A stretch of DNA of 64,000 nt from Papilionanthe hookeriana x Papilionanthe teres (GCA_022702705.1 CM040423.1:39040392-39104391), one strand, 5' to 3'; shown: positions 51,263 to 62,289, counted from the first letter of the stretch. The notes: generated from the sequence alone by a model not told the origin. Translations and numbers: made by a program.

Positions 51263-51551
51263 AGGGTCCTTTTAGGACAGCTTATTTGGTGCGGTAGCGT
51301 TTTGAAAATGCATTTGACTTGTGTGGGTGAACCGCATTTTGATAGCTTATGCGTTTTCAAAACGCTGAAAACAACGTTTTCACACCGCACCTACCGCACC
51401 TAGGTGCGGTGGGAGCTTTTCTGTCTGCGGTCTGGCTTTTCCAAAAAAATAAAAATTTATAATAGCTACCGCACCTAGCCTTTCAACATATTATTTTTAA
51501 TCAGCTTATGAGTAAATTATTCAATAATCTGCCGCTACCCCAAACAGACCT
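51263..51551. mobile_element. MITE with CACCGCA-rich core upstream of GDPDL
   Basis: Ends AGGGTCCTTTTAGG and CCCCAAACAGACCT are imperfect inverses. The core holds GGTGCGGTAGCG, several ACCGCACC words and a perfect 18-bp palindrome ACCGCACCTAGGTGCGGT at 51393-51410. About 290 bp, non-coding. Confidence 0.55.
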
Positions 51552-51839
51552 GAAATCTCAAACGCATAAAAAATGAGACATTTTTTTCTCATAAAATTTG
51601 GAAAGAAAATAAATAAAATAATACCAACAATGATAATGATAATGATAACAAATTTTGGTAAAGGTTAAGTTATTAACGGTCCATTTTTATCCAAACAGCA
51701 ACAAATTTACGGTAAATAAGAAAGGTTGAGAGGGAATCACTCCCGACCGTTACAATTGAGAAATTAAAAATAACCGAAAATAAAAATAAATACCGAAAAG
51801 CCAATAAATATCATTAAATATTTCTTCAAACTCCTTTTC

Positions 51840-52030
51840 TCAGCCCTCCCTTTCGATCTTTGGGCAGCACCTCATTTGCAAAGAAGCCTTTTCATTCCTC
51901 TGTTCTTCAGGTTAGTTTATTTCATCTTCCTCCTTACTTTTCAAATTATTATAAATTTACCAATCTAATATTACATTTGTAACCTTTTTAAGTTTTATTA
52001 TTGCAGGAATTTTTTGTAAATTTTTCAGAA
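51840..52030 (+). promoter_or_regulatory. GDPDL 5' UTR with a leader intron
   Basis: A pyrimidine-rich stretch ends CTTCAG before gttagt at 51911, and a tttattattgcag acceptor ends at 52006, 24 nt upstream of the start codon. This is the pattern of a non-coding first exon plus a 96-nt leader intron (51911-52006). The transcript start is not resolvable; the upstream region is AT-rich with no clear TATA box. Confidence 0.5.
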
Positions 52031-55000
52031 ATGGTGGCTTATCTCTTTCTTCTTCTCTTCATAATTCATGGAATCTCTGCTCAGCCTGCAAATCCTTCAC
52101 CATCAAAATGGCAAACCTTAAATGGTATGATGAAATTTTCTATTTTTTTCTATTTTGATTTTTCTTATATATCTTACGCAATTTCTTCTTTTTTTTTTTT
52201 AATTTTCATGAGTAATTTGTTTAATATTTAATGTTACAACATGAAATAATAGCTTTTTTTATTGAAAAATGGTTTGGAAAATTCTTAATTATATTTTACG
52301 GCATCATTTATAAATATGATGTTTTAGAGTTATGTGGTTTTGATAATATTGAGATGTTAGCATTATTTATCAAATATTAAGTTTGGTTATGTGTTATTTT
52401 ATTGAAATACTATTGTATTCATTTTAAAATATAATATTAAGATCTCCAATGTCATGACAATGAAAAAAATTTGCGTCTGTCAATCGTACGCAGAGATGCG
52501 TACGTAAAAAAGTACACGGGAGTTACATGGGGGTTACACGACAGTTACATATAACCGTCTTGTACCTCCCGTGTAACTCTCGTGTACAAATAGATGAAAT
52601 AGAAGCACGGGTTACAAGTGAGTTACAAGGAGATAATAACATGCTTGTAATCCCCTTGTAACCCCTGTATAACTCTCGTGTATTTTTTTATGTACGCATC
52701 TCTGCGTACAATCGACGGACGCAAATTTTCTCTCATGACAATAGATGTCTGTCTATATATATATAGAGAGAGAGAGAGAGGCATTTACATATAAGTACCA
52801 TACAATCTTTATGTATTTATATATCTAGCATCTAAATTTCATACTTAAATGCATAACACTCATATCTTTAATATTACAGAAAGAATATCAGTATTACTAA
52901 TATATTAAAAGTGAACTACACATTTTTATGCATTTGTTATATTGTCAAACTCTTCAAGTAGAATGAAACTAAACATCGAAATGATTTTTGGCATAAGAAT
53001 TGGCTGTGAGGTCAAAGCAGACAATATTTTGATCGATGGGTGAGAGTACGGGCAGTTACATATATGCCCAAAGTTTCATGAATGTAAATATAAAATTTAA
53101 AGCTTTAGATATGCAATTCCATGTATTATTTTATATATCAAACTTGATAGAAAGCAATTCTATGTATAATGACCAATGTTAATTCTCAAATTTATTTATT
53201 AATATTTTTTAAAATATTGAAAAAAATACAGGATCAGCTCCATTAGTGGTGGCTAGAGGAGGATTTTCAGGCATTTTTCCAGAATCAAGCCTATATGCCT
53301 TTCAGTTGACAGTATCACCAAGCAGCCTTCACAATGTTGTGTTGCTTTGTGATCTTCAATTAACAAAAGACAGCATTGGAATATGCAAGTCGGATTTGAG
53401 ACTTGATAATTCTACTAATATTGCAACTATTTATCCAAAGAGAGGAAATACTTACAAAGTGAATGGCCAGACTGTTAAAGGATGGTTCTCTGTAGATTTT
53501 ACATCACAAGAGTTATTCACTAATGTGACATGTAAGCATCAAGGGAAGTAATAAATTTTTTTTCTTAATTTGTCAATAATTATTAGGAATTGTTTCGTAT
53601 CCTATTTCACGAAGAGTTTAAAGGTCTGTTTTGGACAGCTTTCCATCTGATATGCATTCAAACATGAACTATCGAAAAGTGTGGTGGTTGTAAGAAAATT
53701 ATTGTCTGATTTTTTGGAAAAAAAATGAAATATTTATAATTCTCGCTACAGTTTTCTAAGAAGTTATCTTATCCACCAGACCCTAAGTGAGATTTAACTT
53801 GAATTTTGTCAAATAGGAATTAGAATCTCTGAATGATGTTATTTTTTGATAAATCATGTTCAATTTTATTAATGGTTAAATTCAATAGCTTTTAAACCCC
53901 AACTATAATATATTTAAGATGATACAAAACAAACCCTTTAAGTGTTTGAATAATGAGTATTGTTTGAAGCCTTCATAATTTTCCATTCATTTGTGCTCTT
54001 AAAGTGATTCAGAATATATATTCAAGGCCTAGTATATTTGATGGTACCATGCCTATCTCAACCATTGATGATGTTCAAGGGATCACAGCTCCTCAACTAT
54101 GGTTTAATGTACAGGTATATATCTATCTAACAGTTTAATAATATAAATTTTAATTTCAGTCAATAAATATAAATTAAAAAATTTACCCCATGCTCCCACT
54201 TTGTCTTCTCTTGCAGTACAGTTCATTCTACAAAGAACATAAATTAGATGTACTAGACTTCATGAAGTTAACCTCACAAGTTATACACTTCAATTTCATC
54301 TCATCACCAGAAATAGGCTTCCTAAAGAATGTCGATGTGAGTGCCATGAGAAAGAAACCAAAGCTCATATTCAAGTTCCTCGACATCGGTTCGATTGAGC
54401 CGACGACAAACAAGACTTACGGAAACCTTCTTGAGGATTTAGAAAGTATCAAGACATTTGCATCAGGGATTTTGGTGCAGAAGGAATATATATGGCCTGT
54501 TGATGATAATGGATATATAGCTCCAGCTACTGATCTTGTAGAAGTTGCACATGGCCTAGGATTGGAAGTTTATGCTTCAGGATTTGCTAATGATATGCCG
54601 GGAGGCTACAATTATAGCTATGATCCAATTGAAGAGTATCTTCAGTTTATTGATAATTCAGAATTCTCCGTTGATGGAATTCTCACTGACTTCCCTTCCA
54701 CTGCATCAGAGGCTATTGGTAACCATTTGTTGTTCTCTTCCCCCAAAGATTATTTTTTATGAGTGCCATATAAGACTATGATTGTGATTTATAATGTACA
54801 TGCAGCTTGCTTTGCACATAACGAGAACAAAGCTCTCTCTAGTGAAGGTCAGTTCAAAAATGAAATAGCTTGTTCAAAATAGCATCTTACTATATATGCT
54901 TGAAACCTGACAATAAATTCTAATGCAAGTTGTATATTGTTCACAGCTCAGCCATTGGTTATAACTCACAATGGTGCAAGTGGAATCTATCCTGGAAGCA

Positions 55001-56780
55001 CTGATCTTGCCTATAAACAAGCAGTAGAAGATGGCGCAGATATTATTGATTGTTCTGTTCAGTTGTCAAAAGATGGAATTTCATTCTGCTTAGACTCAGC
55101 AGATCTTTCAGGAAGCACAACAGCAATGCCTAAATTCATGTCAAAGTCTACAACAATACCAGAGATTCAAAACAACAGTGGAATCTTCACATTTGATCTC
55201 ACATGGTCTGAGATCCTAAGCTTAAAACGTAATGACTTCTACTTTGTTTTTCTTTTGCAAAATTTACAAACATACCACACAATTCTTATGTATTTACATA
55301 TTTGACACCTAGAGTTTGATATTTACGCTTATAAGTTATAACACCTTGGTGTCATGAACCTATGAGTGAAAAGGTGTATTTTACTTTTAGAAAGATAGTG
55401 ATGATGATAATTTTGATGTGATGTTAAAGAATTTATTGATATATATGTAAATATATGAATGATTAGGTGTTAGATGTGTAAATACATAGAATTTGTGTGT
55501 TATGTATGTAAATGCCCCTTTTCTTTGGTATGTGAAATTTGATAAAGATGGTGAAAAACTATAATAAATGAAGAGATTTTAATGGCATCAAAATGTTTAT
55601 TTCCTTTTCCAGCTAATTTAGTAAGCCCCTACTCCTCAGTTGGGTTGTTAAGAAATCCTGCTGCCAAAAACATGGGCAAATTTCTGAAATTGTCTGAATT
55701 CTTATCCTTAGCCAAAAACAGTACTGTTCCAGGTGTTTTAATCAATATTCAGGTATCAAATCATAAACCATTTTTGCATAAATTATCTACTACAATTATT
55801 CTAATTGCTGCTCTTATAATCTACAGAATGCTCCCTACCTTGCATCAAAGAAGGGTGTCAGTATGGTCGATGTTGTTTCGACTGCATTGGCTAATGCAGG
55901 CTACGACGAAGACAGAACTAAAAGAGTTCTAATCCTATCTGATGATTCATCAGTTCTTACAGAATTTAAGAAGATTAACACTCACTATGAACGCATTCTC
56001 TTGATTCCAGAGCAAGTAGGTGATGCACCAAAGCCTGCTGTGGATGAGATAAAGAAGTTTGCTAATGCAGTTAATGTTATCAGATCATCTATAATGGCTT
56101 ATGATGGTGCTTTCATCTCGTATTTCACTAATGTTACAGCTGAGATGCAGAGATCGAATATATCTGTTTATGTTTCGCTGCTCAGAAATGAATTTACAAC
56201 GATAGCTTACGATTTCTTCTCAGATCCAGTTGTTGAAATTGCTACTTTTGTTGGTGGAATTGGTGTGAATGGTCTAATTACTGAATATCCTGCAACAGCA
56301 AGAGCCTACTTAAGTAAGTACTCACCATTACCACATCACAATATGAATTGTGTGCTAATATGTCTGTGAAATTTCCCGATTTAGGTGATATTTATCATTC
56401 AAATCAGCTTTTAGGATCTCAGACCTCCTGGATTTATTAAATCTGAAACTTTGACATGAAACTCCATTACTGAAATGAATTCTACAGGGACCCCATGCTC
56501 AAACCTCACCGCTAAGCTTCCCTACACAATCTTACCGGTGGAGGCCGGCGGCATGGCAGCGCTGGCTTTGCCGGAGGCACTGCCTCCAGCTCAATCACCA
56601 GCACCGCCTCTCGAGCCCTCAGATGTGGTCGACCCTCCTCTTCCCGATGTTGTTAATCCCGCAAATCCTGCTCAGGCACAGACTCCAGGTTCTGAGCCCA
56701 AGGCAAGCGGACAACTCTCAAATGCAGCATTGAACGCTTATCTCTGCCTCCTGGCAGTGATGCTCAGCTTTCTGTGTTGA
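52031..56780 (+). CDS. GDPDL: Glycerophosphodiester phosphodiesterase-like GPI-anchored protein (GDPDL/SHV3 type, 749 aa)
   Basis: Coding exons: 52031-52124, 53232-53531, 54005-54114, 54217-54718, 54806-54847, 54947-55228, 55613-55752, 55827-56313, 56488-56780 (2250 nt). Residues 1-17 are a signal peptide (hydrophobic run ending GISA). GDPD-like domain 1 covers about 32-335 (starts PLVVARGGFSGIFPESS), domain 2 about 350-655 (starts PLVITHNGASGIYPGSTD). A Pro/Ala-rich stretch (about 675-720) and a hydrophobic C-terminus (AYLCLLAVMLSFLC) indicate a GPI anchor. Tandem GDPD-like domains with a GPI tail are the signature of plant GDPDL proteins (SHV3/MRH5 group; Arabidopsis members about 760 aa), which act at the plasma membrane/wall interface in wall organisation and root-hair integrity. 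The catalytic His-Arg-Gly/Glu motifs of true GDPDs are replaced (ARGG, HNGA), as is usual in this family. Several N-x-S/T sites are visible. Exon 3 uses a ttaaag acceptor; the next AG would put a stop in frame. Confidence 0.95.
52462..52732. mobile_element. Mutator-type MITE in GDPDL intron 1
   Basis: Terminal inverted repeats of about 55-60 bp (GAAAAAAATTTGCGTC / GACGCAAATTTTCTC, then CGTACGCAGAGATGCGTAC / GTACGCATCTCTGCGTAC), flanked by a perfect 10-bp direct repeat TCATGACAAT (52452-52461 and 52733-52742). Long TIRs with a 9-10 bp target duplication define Mutator-like elements. 271 bp, no transposase. Confidence 0.85.
52781..53140. repeat. Hairpin MITE family, divergent copy 9
   Basis: GCATTTACATATAAGTACC then TATGTATTTATATATCTAGC match the left arm; the right part (about 53052-53140) is rearranged. 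GDPDL intron 1. Confidence 0.45.
53622..53784. mobile_element. Small TIR element in GDPDL intron 2
   Basis: AGGTCTGTTTTGGACAGC at the left and CCACCAGACCCT at the right: the same type of ends as at 51263-51551. Confidence 0.45.
55261..55518. repeat. Hairpin MITE family, copy 10
   Basis: Starts 33 bp after the donor of GDPDL coding exon 6: catACCACACAATTCTTATG at the left, gttatgtatgtaaatgcccc at the right. Most of that intron is this element. Confidence 0.8.
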
Positions 56781-57104
56781 AGAAGTAATTGTTCCATTTT
56801 ACAGAACAGAATCAATTGTTGCAGTGTGGAAACTAATCTAAGATCAGGTGATTACATTAATTAAACTAAAGTGAGAATGGATTTTGAACTATATTAAGGA
56901 CATGAATTTGTAATGATTTTTGTACTATCGTGAAAGGTGAACTTCATTGTTTGTCTCATCTTTTTATTATCTTAACTCCTCCACACGTTTCCGAAGATTA
57001 AGCTGATTCAATTGCTGAATTAGATCCCTCGAAAAACTGTTCTCGTCGCAACAATTATTCTCATAAATTAAAAAACGAACAATTACCAACTTAAATTGAT
57101 ACGC
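56781..57104. terminator. Convergent 3' region of GDPDL and UGT
   Basis: Only 324 bp separate the two stop codons, so both 3' UTRs and polyadenylation regions must fit or overlap here. T-rich and A-rich stretches (56935-56975, 57060-57090) are candidates; no exact site is claimed. Confidence 0.45.
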
Positions 57105-58536
57105 TTACGTAGCCACGACGCACGAACCCTGAATGGCCCGACAAGCTCCGACGATCGGATCTACAACCGCACCGCCGCCGCTCGCCACCCATTTCCTCAC
57201 ATCATCAACAAACGTTTCAATGTTACGGTCCGACGATCCCCCGGAAGAGATGGCGAGTCTAGCAACCTCCTTCCACTTCTGAGCGCGCTTCAACATCGCA
57301 TCGGCGTCCGGTCCGTCGATAGCGGCGGCGATAGAACGTACGATTTCGGCACGAGCGGCCGGAAGGGGGAGGGGCACGCCGATGCGGTGGACGTCGCAGA
57401 GAAACTTAGCGTCGGGAACTTGATCTCCCCATTGAGGGAAGGCGACGGCGGGGATACCGGCGGCGATGAGTTCAAGGGTTGAGTTCCAGCCGCAGTGGGT
57501 GACGAAGCAGGCTAGGGCTGGGTGGACCAGAACCTTCTCCTGTGGGCTCCACTCCACCAGTAGGCTCCTCCCTTCTCTTTCTATCTCTTCCTCGAAACCC
57601 TCTGGTAGTAATTCTCGAAGGTTCTCCCTTACCTGCAGTGAGCGAAATAGCAAATTAAAAAGTTTTTTATTATATTATGAATTATTATTATATATAAACT
57701 CTTAATATTCTATGCATCAGTAATATATATATATATATATATATAATTAAGTCCGAAAATACAATATTTAATATTCTATATAAATCTTCTTAATAACACC
57801 TTCCAAATAATGTAATTTATGAATACACTCTGCTGCAATATTTTCATCATGCCGAGTGTAAATATCAGAATTTTAGGAGGTTGGAAATGTAAATAAATAA
57901 TTTTATACGATGAAACAATAATTTATGGGTGGAAGATAAATTTTCTTACAGTTAGGATATAAAAATATAAGGGTGATTAAAATATATATATTTGTGAATA
58001 TATAGTAAAATAGTGTATGTAACTAATGAATATAGTGTGCGCGCGTGCTGCATGCCTTGCTTTTTAAAATGATTAAGTAGATGCATGAAGCATGCACTAT
58101 ATTTATATCATGAATAAATATTAAATAATAATCATATCTATGTGACATCAAATTTATTTAAAGGAATACTATTTATGACTCGTAACCTTATTTATATATA
58201 TATATATATTAATAACTAATCGAAGAGTGGACTCCCTTTTTAATCTTGTGTGCTATTCAAATTCCTTCGTAATGGATGGGATTTGAACCACTGACCCGAG
58301 GGACTTATGACAAAGGACGCTACCAATGAGTAAAGGTGCGCGCACACACACACATATATATATAAAAGATTTGATATTTTGAAGAAGCCCAAATATCGAT
58401 TTTTCATGCGCATTCTAGCCTCATGATGAATGTCTCGTCATGTGCCTATAATTTGAGAGCTCACGTGCGCGGTGGAATCGAATCACGACGTGAGGGACTT
58501 ACAGCTGAGCCGCATACCAACAGAGACGAGATATGT

Positions 58537-58603
<67 letters not shown>

Positions 58604-61600
58604 AAACAGTAACAAATTTTCATTATCCAGCACCAATCTCGAGGCATTGTATGGATATCGAAGTAATATATTTGAGTAAGTAACATTCAAATCTTGATAA
58701 AAAGTCATCTAAAGCTCCGATTTTAATAATATTATAGTCAAACTGACCGACTCGATGAGACGAACCTAATGATATAAAAATTAGTTCAATCTAATTCAAA
58801 TCAAGCTTAGATCAAGTCATTAAATCACATTTGAAAGATTTTTGGACATATTTGGAAGATCAAACAGATATCGACACTAGCAAGTCTATACTCGAATCGA
58901 GCGTCTCGACAAGACAAATCTAACGAGCCCAAGATCACTCAATTTCGACATCATTAAGGCCATCAAATGCCCCTTAAACGTCGTCAGATCAAGAGAAGTT
59001 TTCTGGACCGTCCGATCAAAATGGTTGCATTAATTGCACCCAAAACATTATAAATACACCTCTAACCCTCACATGAATGGGAGAAACCTAGAGAGAGAGC
59101 CAGAGAATTTGAGGAGAAGCTGCAGCTTAGCATCACCGTCGACCACCGCCAACTTTTGTCGACCACCGCCGACTTACGTCAACCACTGTCATCGTCGACC
59201 ACCATCAATGTCGACCTCCGTCACCGTCGACCTCCGCCAATCATCCTCAATCATTACTAAGCCAAAGCACCTTGGTGACGTTGTAGTCGAAGCATATAAT
59301 TCTTCTCTATCATGCGTAGGACGAGGAATTTATGTAAACATCGATCGATAGTGAATTATCGCATTCGGGTCGATTCCAGTGGTTTTTCACTTTACGGGTT
59401 TTACATGTAAAAACTACGGAGTCATCTGCATTTATTTTTCATCTATGTATGTTGAATTTTCGTACAACTCTAACACAATAATCCGCTACTCTACTGCCGC
59501 GAATTTTCTAGCACGCATCAAGATATACATACATACATACATAACTTTAAATGGAAGTGGCATGTTTGTTACATATGTATACGTCTCGACAATAAACTAT
59601 AGGCGTAAATAAAGTCAATAAAAATCAAGATTTAAAATTTGGGATCAAACCGACCAGTTCAATAGTAAACCAATCATTCGGCCAATTCAGTCCAAACTCA
59701 GAATTTTTCCTATATATATATAATCAGAATTGAACAAGCACCCAAATTTAATCTACGAACGAGTCCGGTTTCTGAACCGGTCGATTCAAATATTATCTAA
59801 TTTTAATTTTTAATTTTAATCGGAGGACCCAAAATAAGATATTTCAATTAAAAGTGGAGAAAATTTTATATTTTAAATTATTTTATTTAAAATAGTTTTC
59901 AAAACATTTACACAATAAAAATAATAAATAAATAAATAGATAAATGACCGTGAACTGCCTCCCAAATCTATATTTCTCATTTTATTTATTTTTAAACATA
60001 TATAGCGTCACGCGACAATATGAACGCAATGTTTATTATTTTTTTGTTTCTAATATATATAATTAAATTATAAAAATAATATTATACCAAATAAATAACA
60101 CATCCGAAGTCAAGAAAATGACATGATCAATCTTGATAATATTTTTTATTCATTTTAAATTTTCTAAACAATAATTAATATTTAATAATACAGTATGAAA
60201 TTAGGGATTTCAAAACGGCTCGTTGTTCGCGAGCGAGTTCGTGTTCAGTTCGTTCGTTAAGTTATGAGCTGAACGTGAACAAATTAACTTCGTTCGTGTT
60301 TGGATTGTTTTGACTCGAAATATTACTCATCAATTATATATATATTTCTGATGAGCAATATTTTTAAAAAATTTAATTGATCACAAGCCTACAATGATTT
60401 TTAATCAATTAAAAGTATTAATTAAAAAAATAGAATATAAAATTATTAAATTAGATTCAATGATGATTTAATATAAACAATAATTTGTAAATCTTGTCCC
60501 AATTTTTAACATTTTAAGGGTTGTTAAAACAACTCTTTGTTTGTGAATGGCATGTGTTCGGCTCGTATTCGAACATTGGCAAGCAACGAAACACGAGCAA
60601 CACTATTTTGAGCTCGAAATATAAACGAGCCGAACATGAGTTCAGTCTGGCTCGCTCATCTTCGGCTCGTTTACACCCCTATATGAAATATTATTTAAAA
60701 TTTAGTATTTTATTTTATCATCATATTAAGTAGAAAAAACAATTTTATTAAATTTTTTTGAAATAATAATAAATAAATAAATAAATAATGAATAAGAAAT
60801 TACCGCCCAAAGAAAAGGCCAGCCGGAGTTCTTAAGCCCAAAGGCGAGCTCATGCATCTCATCGGAACTCAGCATAACTATGCTCCCCGCCGATACATAC
60901 ACCACCGATCTCTTCTCCTGCCGGTCAAGCCAGTCAATACAACTATCCGCCGCCTTCCACAAATCCGCCTTAATCTCCTCCTGCGCCTCACCGGCATCCA
61001 CCAGCGGCCCCACCGGTATCACCGGCGAGATCCCCTCAATAGCCTTCAACGCATCGCTCTCCAACGCCTCGAAGGAGTTCGCGAACACCCATCGTGCCTT
61101 CGACATGTTCTTGAACTGGCCCAAGATCACGTCTTTAAGCGGCTTGTAAGGGTTCGAAGGGAGGAGAAATGTGGGCAGGTCGTCGGGCCGCATGGGCGGG
61201 AGGCCCGGTATGCTCACCGTGACGTCGGGGTTTTCTTCCGACGGGAAATCGGAGGGATTCTGTTGGTAGTGGTAGTAGGTGGAGAAGACGGCGCAGGACT
61301 GGACCCATAAAACGGCGGCGGGGATTCCGAAATGTTCGGCGACGTCGAGAGCCCATGGAAGAAAGGGGTTGTTGACGAGGCAGGAGATGGGTCGGCCGGC
61401 TTGGGCTTGGCGGCGGATGAGGAGGGAGAGGGCCGGGGGACCGTTGGATTCGAGTCGGGACATGAGGATCTCGAGGTCGTAGCGGCGGGGGTCGGTGGGG
61501 TCGGAGCCGTCGTCGAAGAATTCGAAGCGGAGGAGGCCGCGGCCGATGGGGATTAAGTCGGATTCGCCGGAGGAGGCGGCGGCGGCGGAGGGGGAGATGC

Positions 61601-61745
61601 GGTGGCCGAGGTCGAGAGTGGTGGAGAAGGTGACGAGGGGACCTTTGGAGGCGATGCGCTTGGCTAGGCGGAGGAGAGGGTTGAGGTGGCCTTGGCCGGG
61701 GAAGGAGACGAAGAGAAAGTGGAGGAGAGGGGAAGCTTCTCCCAT
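57105..61745 (-). CDS. UGT84: UDP-glycosyltransferase, family 1, UGT84-like (489 aa, 2 exons)
   Basis: Exon 1 is 61745-60804 (314 codons), exon 2 is 57632-57105 (175 codons plus TAA); the 3171-nt intron has GT-AG ends and phase 0. The N-terminal acceptor domain carries SFPGQGHLNP with the catalytic His at residue 20, and NNPFLPWALDVAEHFG with the Asp (about 134) that usually pairs with it. LWVQSCAVFSTYYHY (146-160) is typical of group L UGT84 enzymes, which form glucose esters of phenolic acids such as cinnamates and gallate. The UDP-sugar site is a complete 44-residue PSPG box (342-385: starts WSPQEKVLVHP, contains HCGWNST, ends FPQWGDQ); the final Gln is typical of UDP-glucose users. Soluble cytosolic enzyme. 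The start has a good context (GCCATGG). The coding region is far more GC-rich than its surroundings. The exact substrate cannot be read from the sequence; UGT74/75-like activity is the main alternative. Confidence 0.93.
57723..57744. repeat. (AT)n microsatellite in the UGT intron
   Basis: Short AT tract. Confidence 0.85.
58275..58340 (-). ncRNA. tRNA-derived SINE-like head 1
   Basis: On the minus strand, TTTACTCATTGGTAG resembles a Pol III A box and GGTTCAAATCC a B box, about 35 nt apart, with AAGTCCCTC between. It does not fold into a clean tRNA, so a SINE head or decayed tRNA is more likely. A CA/TA microsatellite lies just 5' of it. Confidence 0.5.
58470..58530 (-). ncRNA. tRNA-derived SINE-like head 2
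   Basis: Minus strand: CTGTTGGTATGCGGC (A-box-like), TAAGTCCCTC, then GATTCGATTCC (B-box-like). It shares the TAAGTCCCTC centre with head 1 and also has a CA/TA microsatellite 5' of it. Confidence 0.5.
58537..58600. repeat. Compound (CA)n(TA)n microsatellite
   Basis: About 34 bp of CA followed by about 30 bp of TA. Confidence 0.95.
58730..59640 (+). repeat. Degraded LTR-like copy related to 4029-4855
   Basis: It shares with the minus strand of the solo LTR a TCAAATCAAGC phrase, AACATTATAAATA (a TATA-type box at about 59044) and a downstream GTCGACCACC-rich stretch (59135-59235). Ends are not defined. The ORF over the GTCGACC repeats is not a gene. Confidence 0.45.
60202..60681. mobile_element. 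Non-autonomous hAT element in the UGT intron
   Basis: 480 bp with ends TAGGGATTTC...AACGGCTCG and CGGCTCGTTTACACCCCTA, flanked by a perfect 8-bp direct repeat TATGAAAT (60194-60201 and 60682-60689). An 8-bp duplication and TAGGG ends are hAT hallmarks. The interior is rich in GTTCG/GAGCTCG words; no transposase. Confidence 0.85.
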
Positions 61746-61796
61746 GGCGAACACCGGTGGTTGGTTTGATCAGCTGGAAGCGGTAGCTGGCCTTGT

Positions 61797-61803
61797 CTTT
61801 ATA
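61797..61803 (-). promoter_or_regulatory. Putative TATA box of the UGT gene
   Basis: Minus-strand TATAAAG lies 52 nt before the UGT start codon, the same spacing as in the UNC50 gene. Inferred from position only. Confidence 0.45.
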
Positions 61804-61935
61804 GCTGTTTACGAGGAAGTTGGTAGGGGTTTAATATTTATATGGGACACTAGTTATTGTAGTAAAATTTCATAATTAAGAAAAAAAGAAAGCTTTTTTT
61901 TTTTTTTTCTTAGCAACGAGTTCTTATCTCTATTT

Positions 61936-62107
61936 AGGGCAGATTATCCGCAGCCGCTAAGCAAAGCAGCTTCACCATTTGGAAATTGAGTTTGAGTAAT
62001 TTATTCGAAAACACAGTTAATTTTTTTATACTAAATGTAAAACGCAAGTTAAATCCCGCAGTTCACATTTCTAAATAAGTATTTTATCTGGAAAAGCACA
62101 AGCTGCC
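61936..62107. mobile_element. Possible small TIR element upstream of UGT
   Basis: Left AGGGCAGATTATCCGC and right GCACAAGCTGCCCC pair imperfectly; similar to other CTGCCCC/AGGGCAG ends here. It lies 130-360 bp upstream of the putative UGT TATA box. Confidence 0.35.
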
Positions 62108-62129
62108 CCAAACGCATTTATCTTATAGC

Positions 62130-62289
62130 CTAAATATTTACACACAAATCTTTAATACCACTTCAAAATATTATTAGAACTTTTAATAAAAATGAAACCC
62201 ATATTTGTATGTTTAAAACATCAATATGTTATGGGTGTAAATATAAAGCATAGGTGTGAGATATGTACATATAAGAATTGTGTAAATTT
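62130..62289. repeat. Hairpin MITE family, partial copy 11
   Basis: The inner right arm AGGTGTGAGATATGTACAT and parts of the left arm (tatttacacacaaatcttt) remain. Confidence 0.55.

Noticed and set aside
53532..54004. Acceptor TTCAG at 54012 for GDPDL exon 3
   Set aside because: It would create a stop at the junction; ttaaag at 54004 keeps the frame and a family-like peptide.
57096..57705. Plus-strand ORFs opposite UGT exon 2
   Set aside because: Antisense shadows; the minus frame has the complete PSPG box.
60852..61556. Several plus-strand ORFs opposite UGT exon 1
   Set aside because: Antisense shadows of GC-rich UGT coding sequence.
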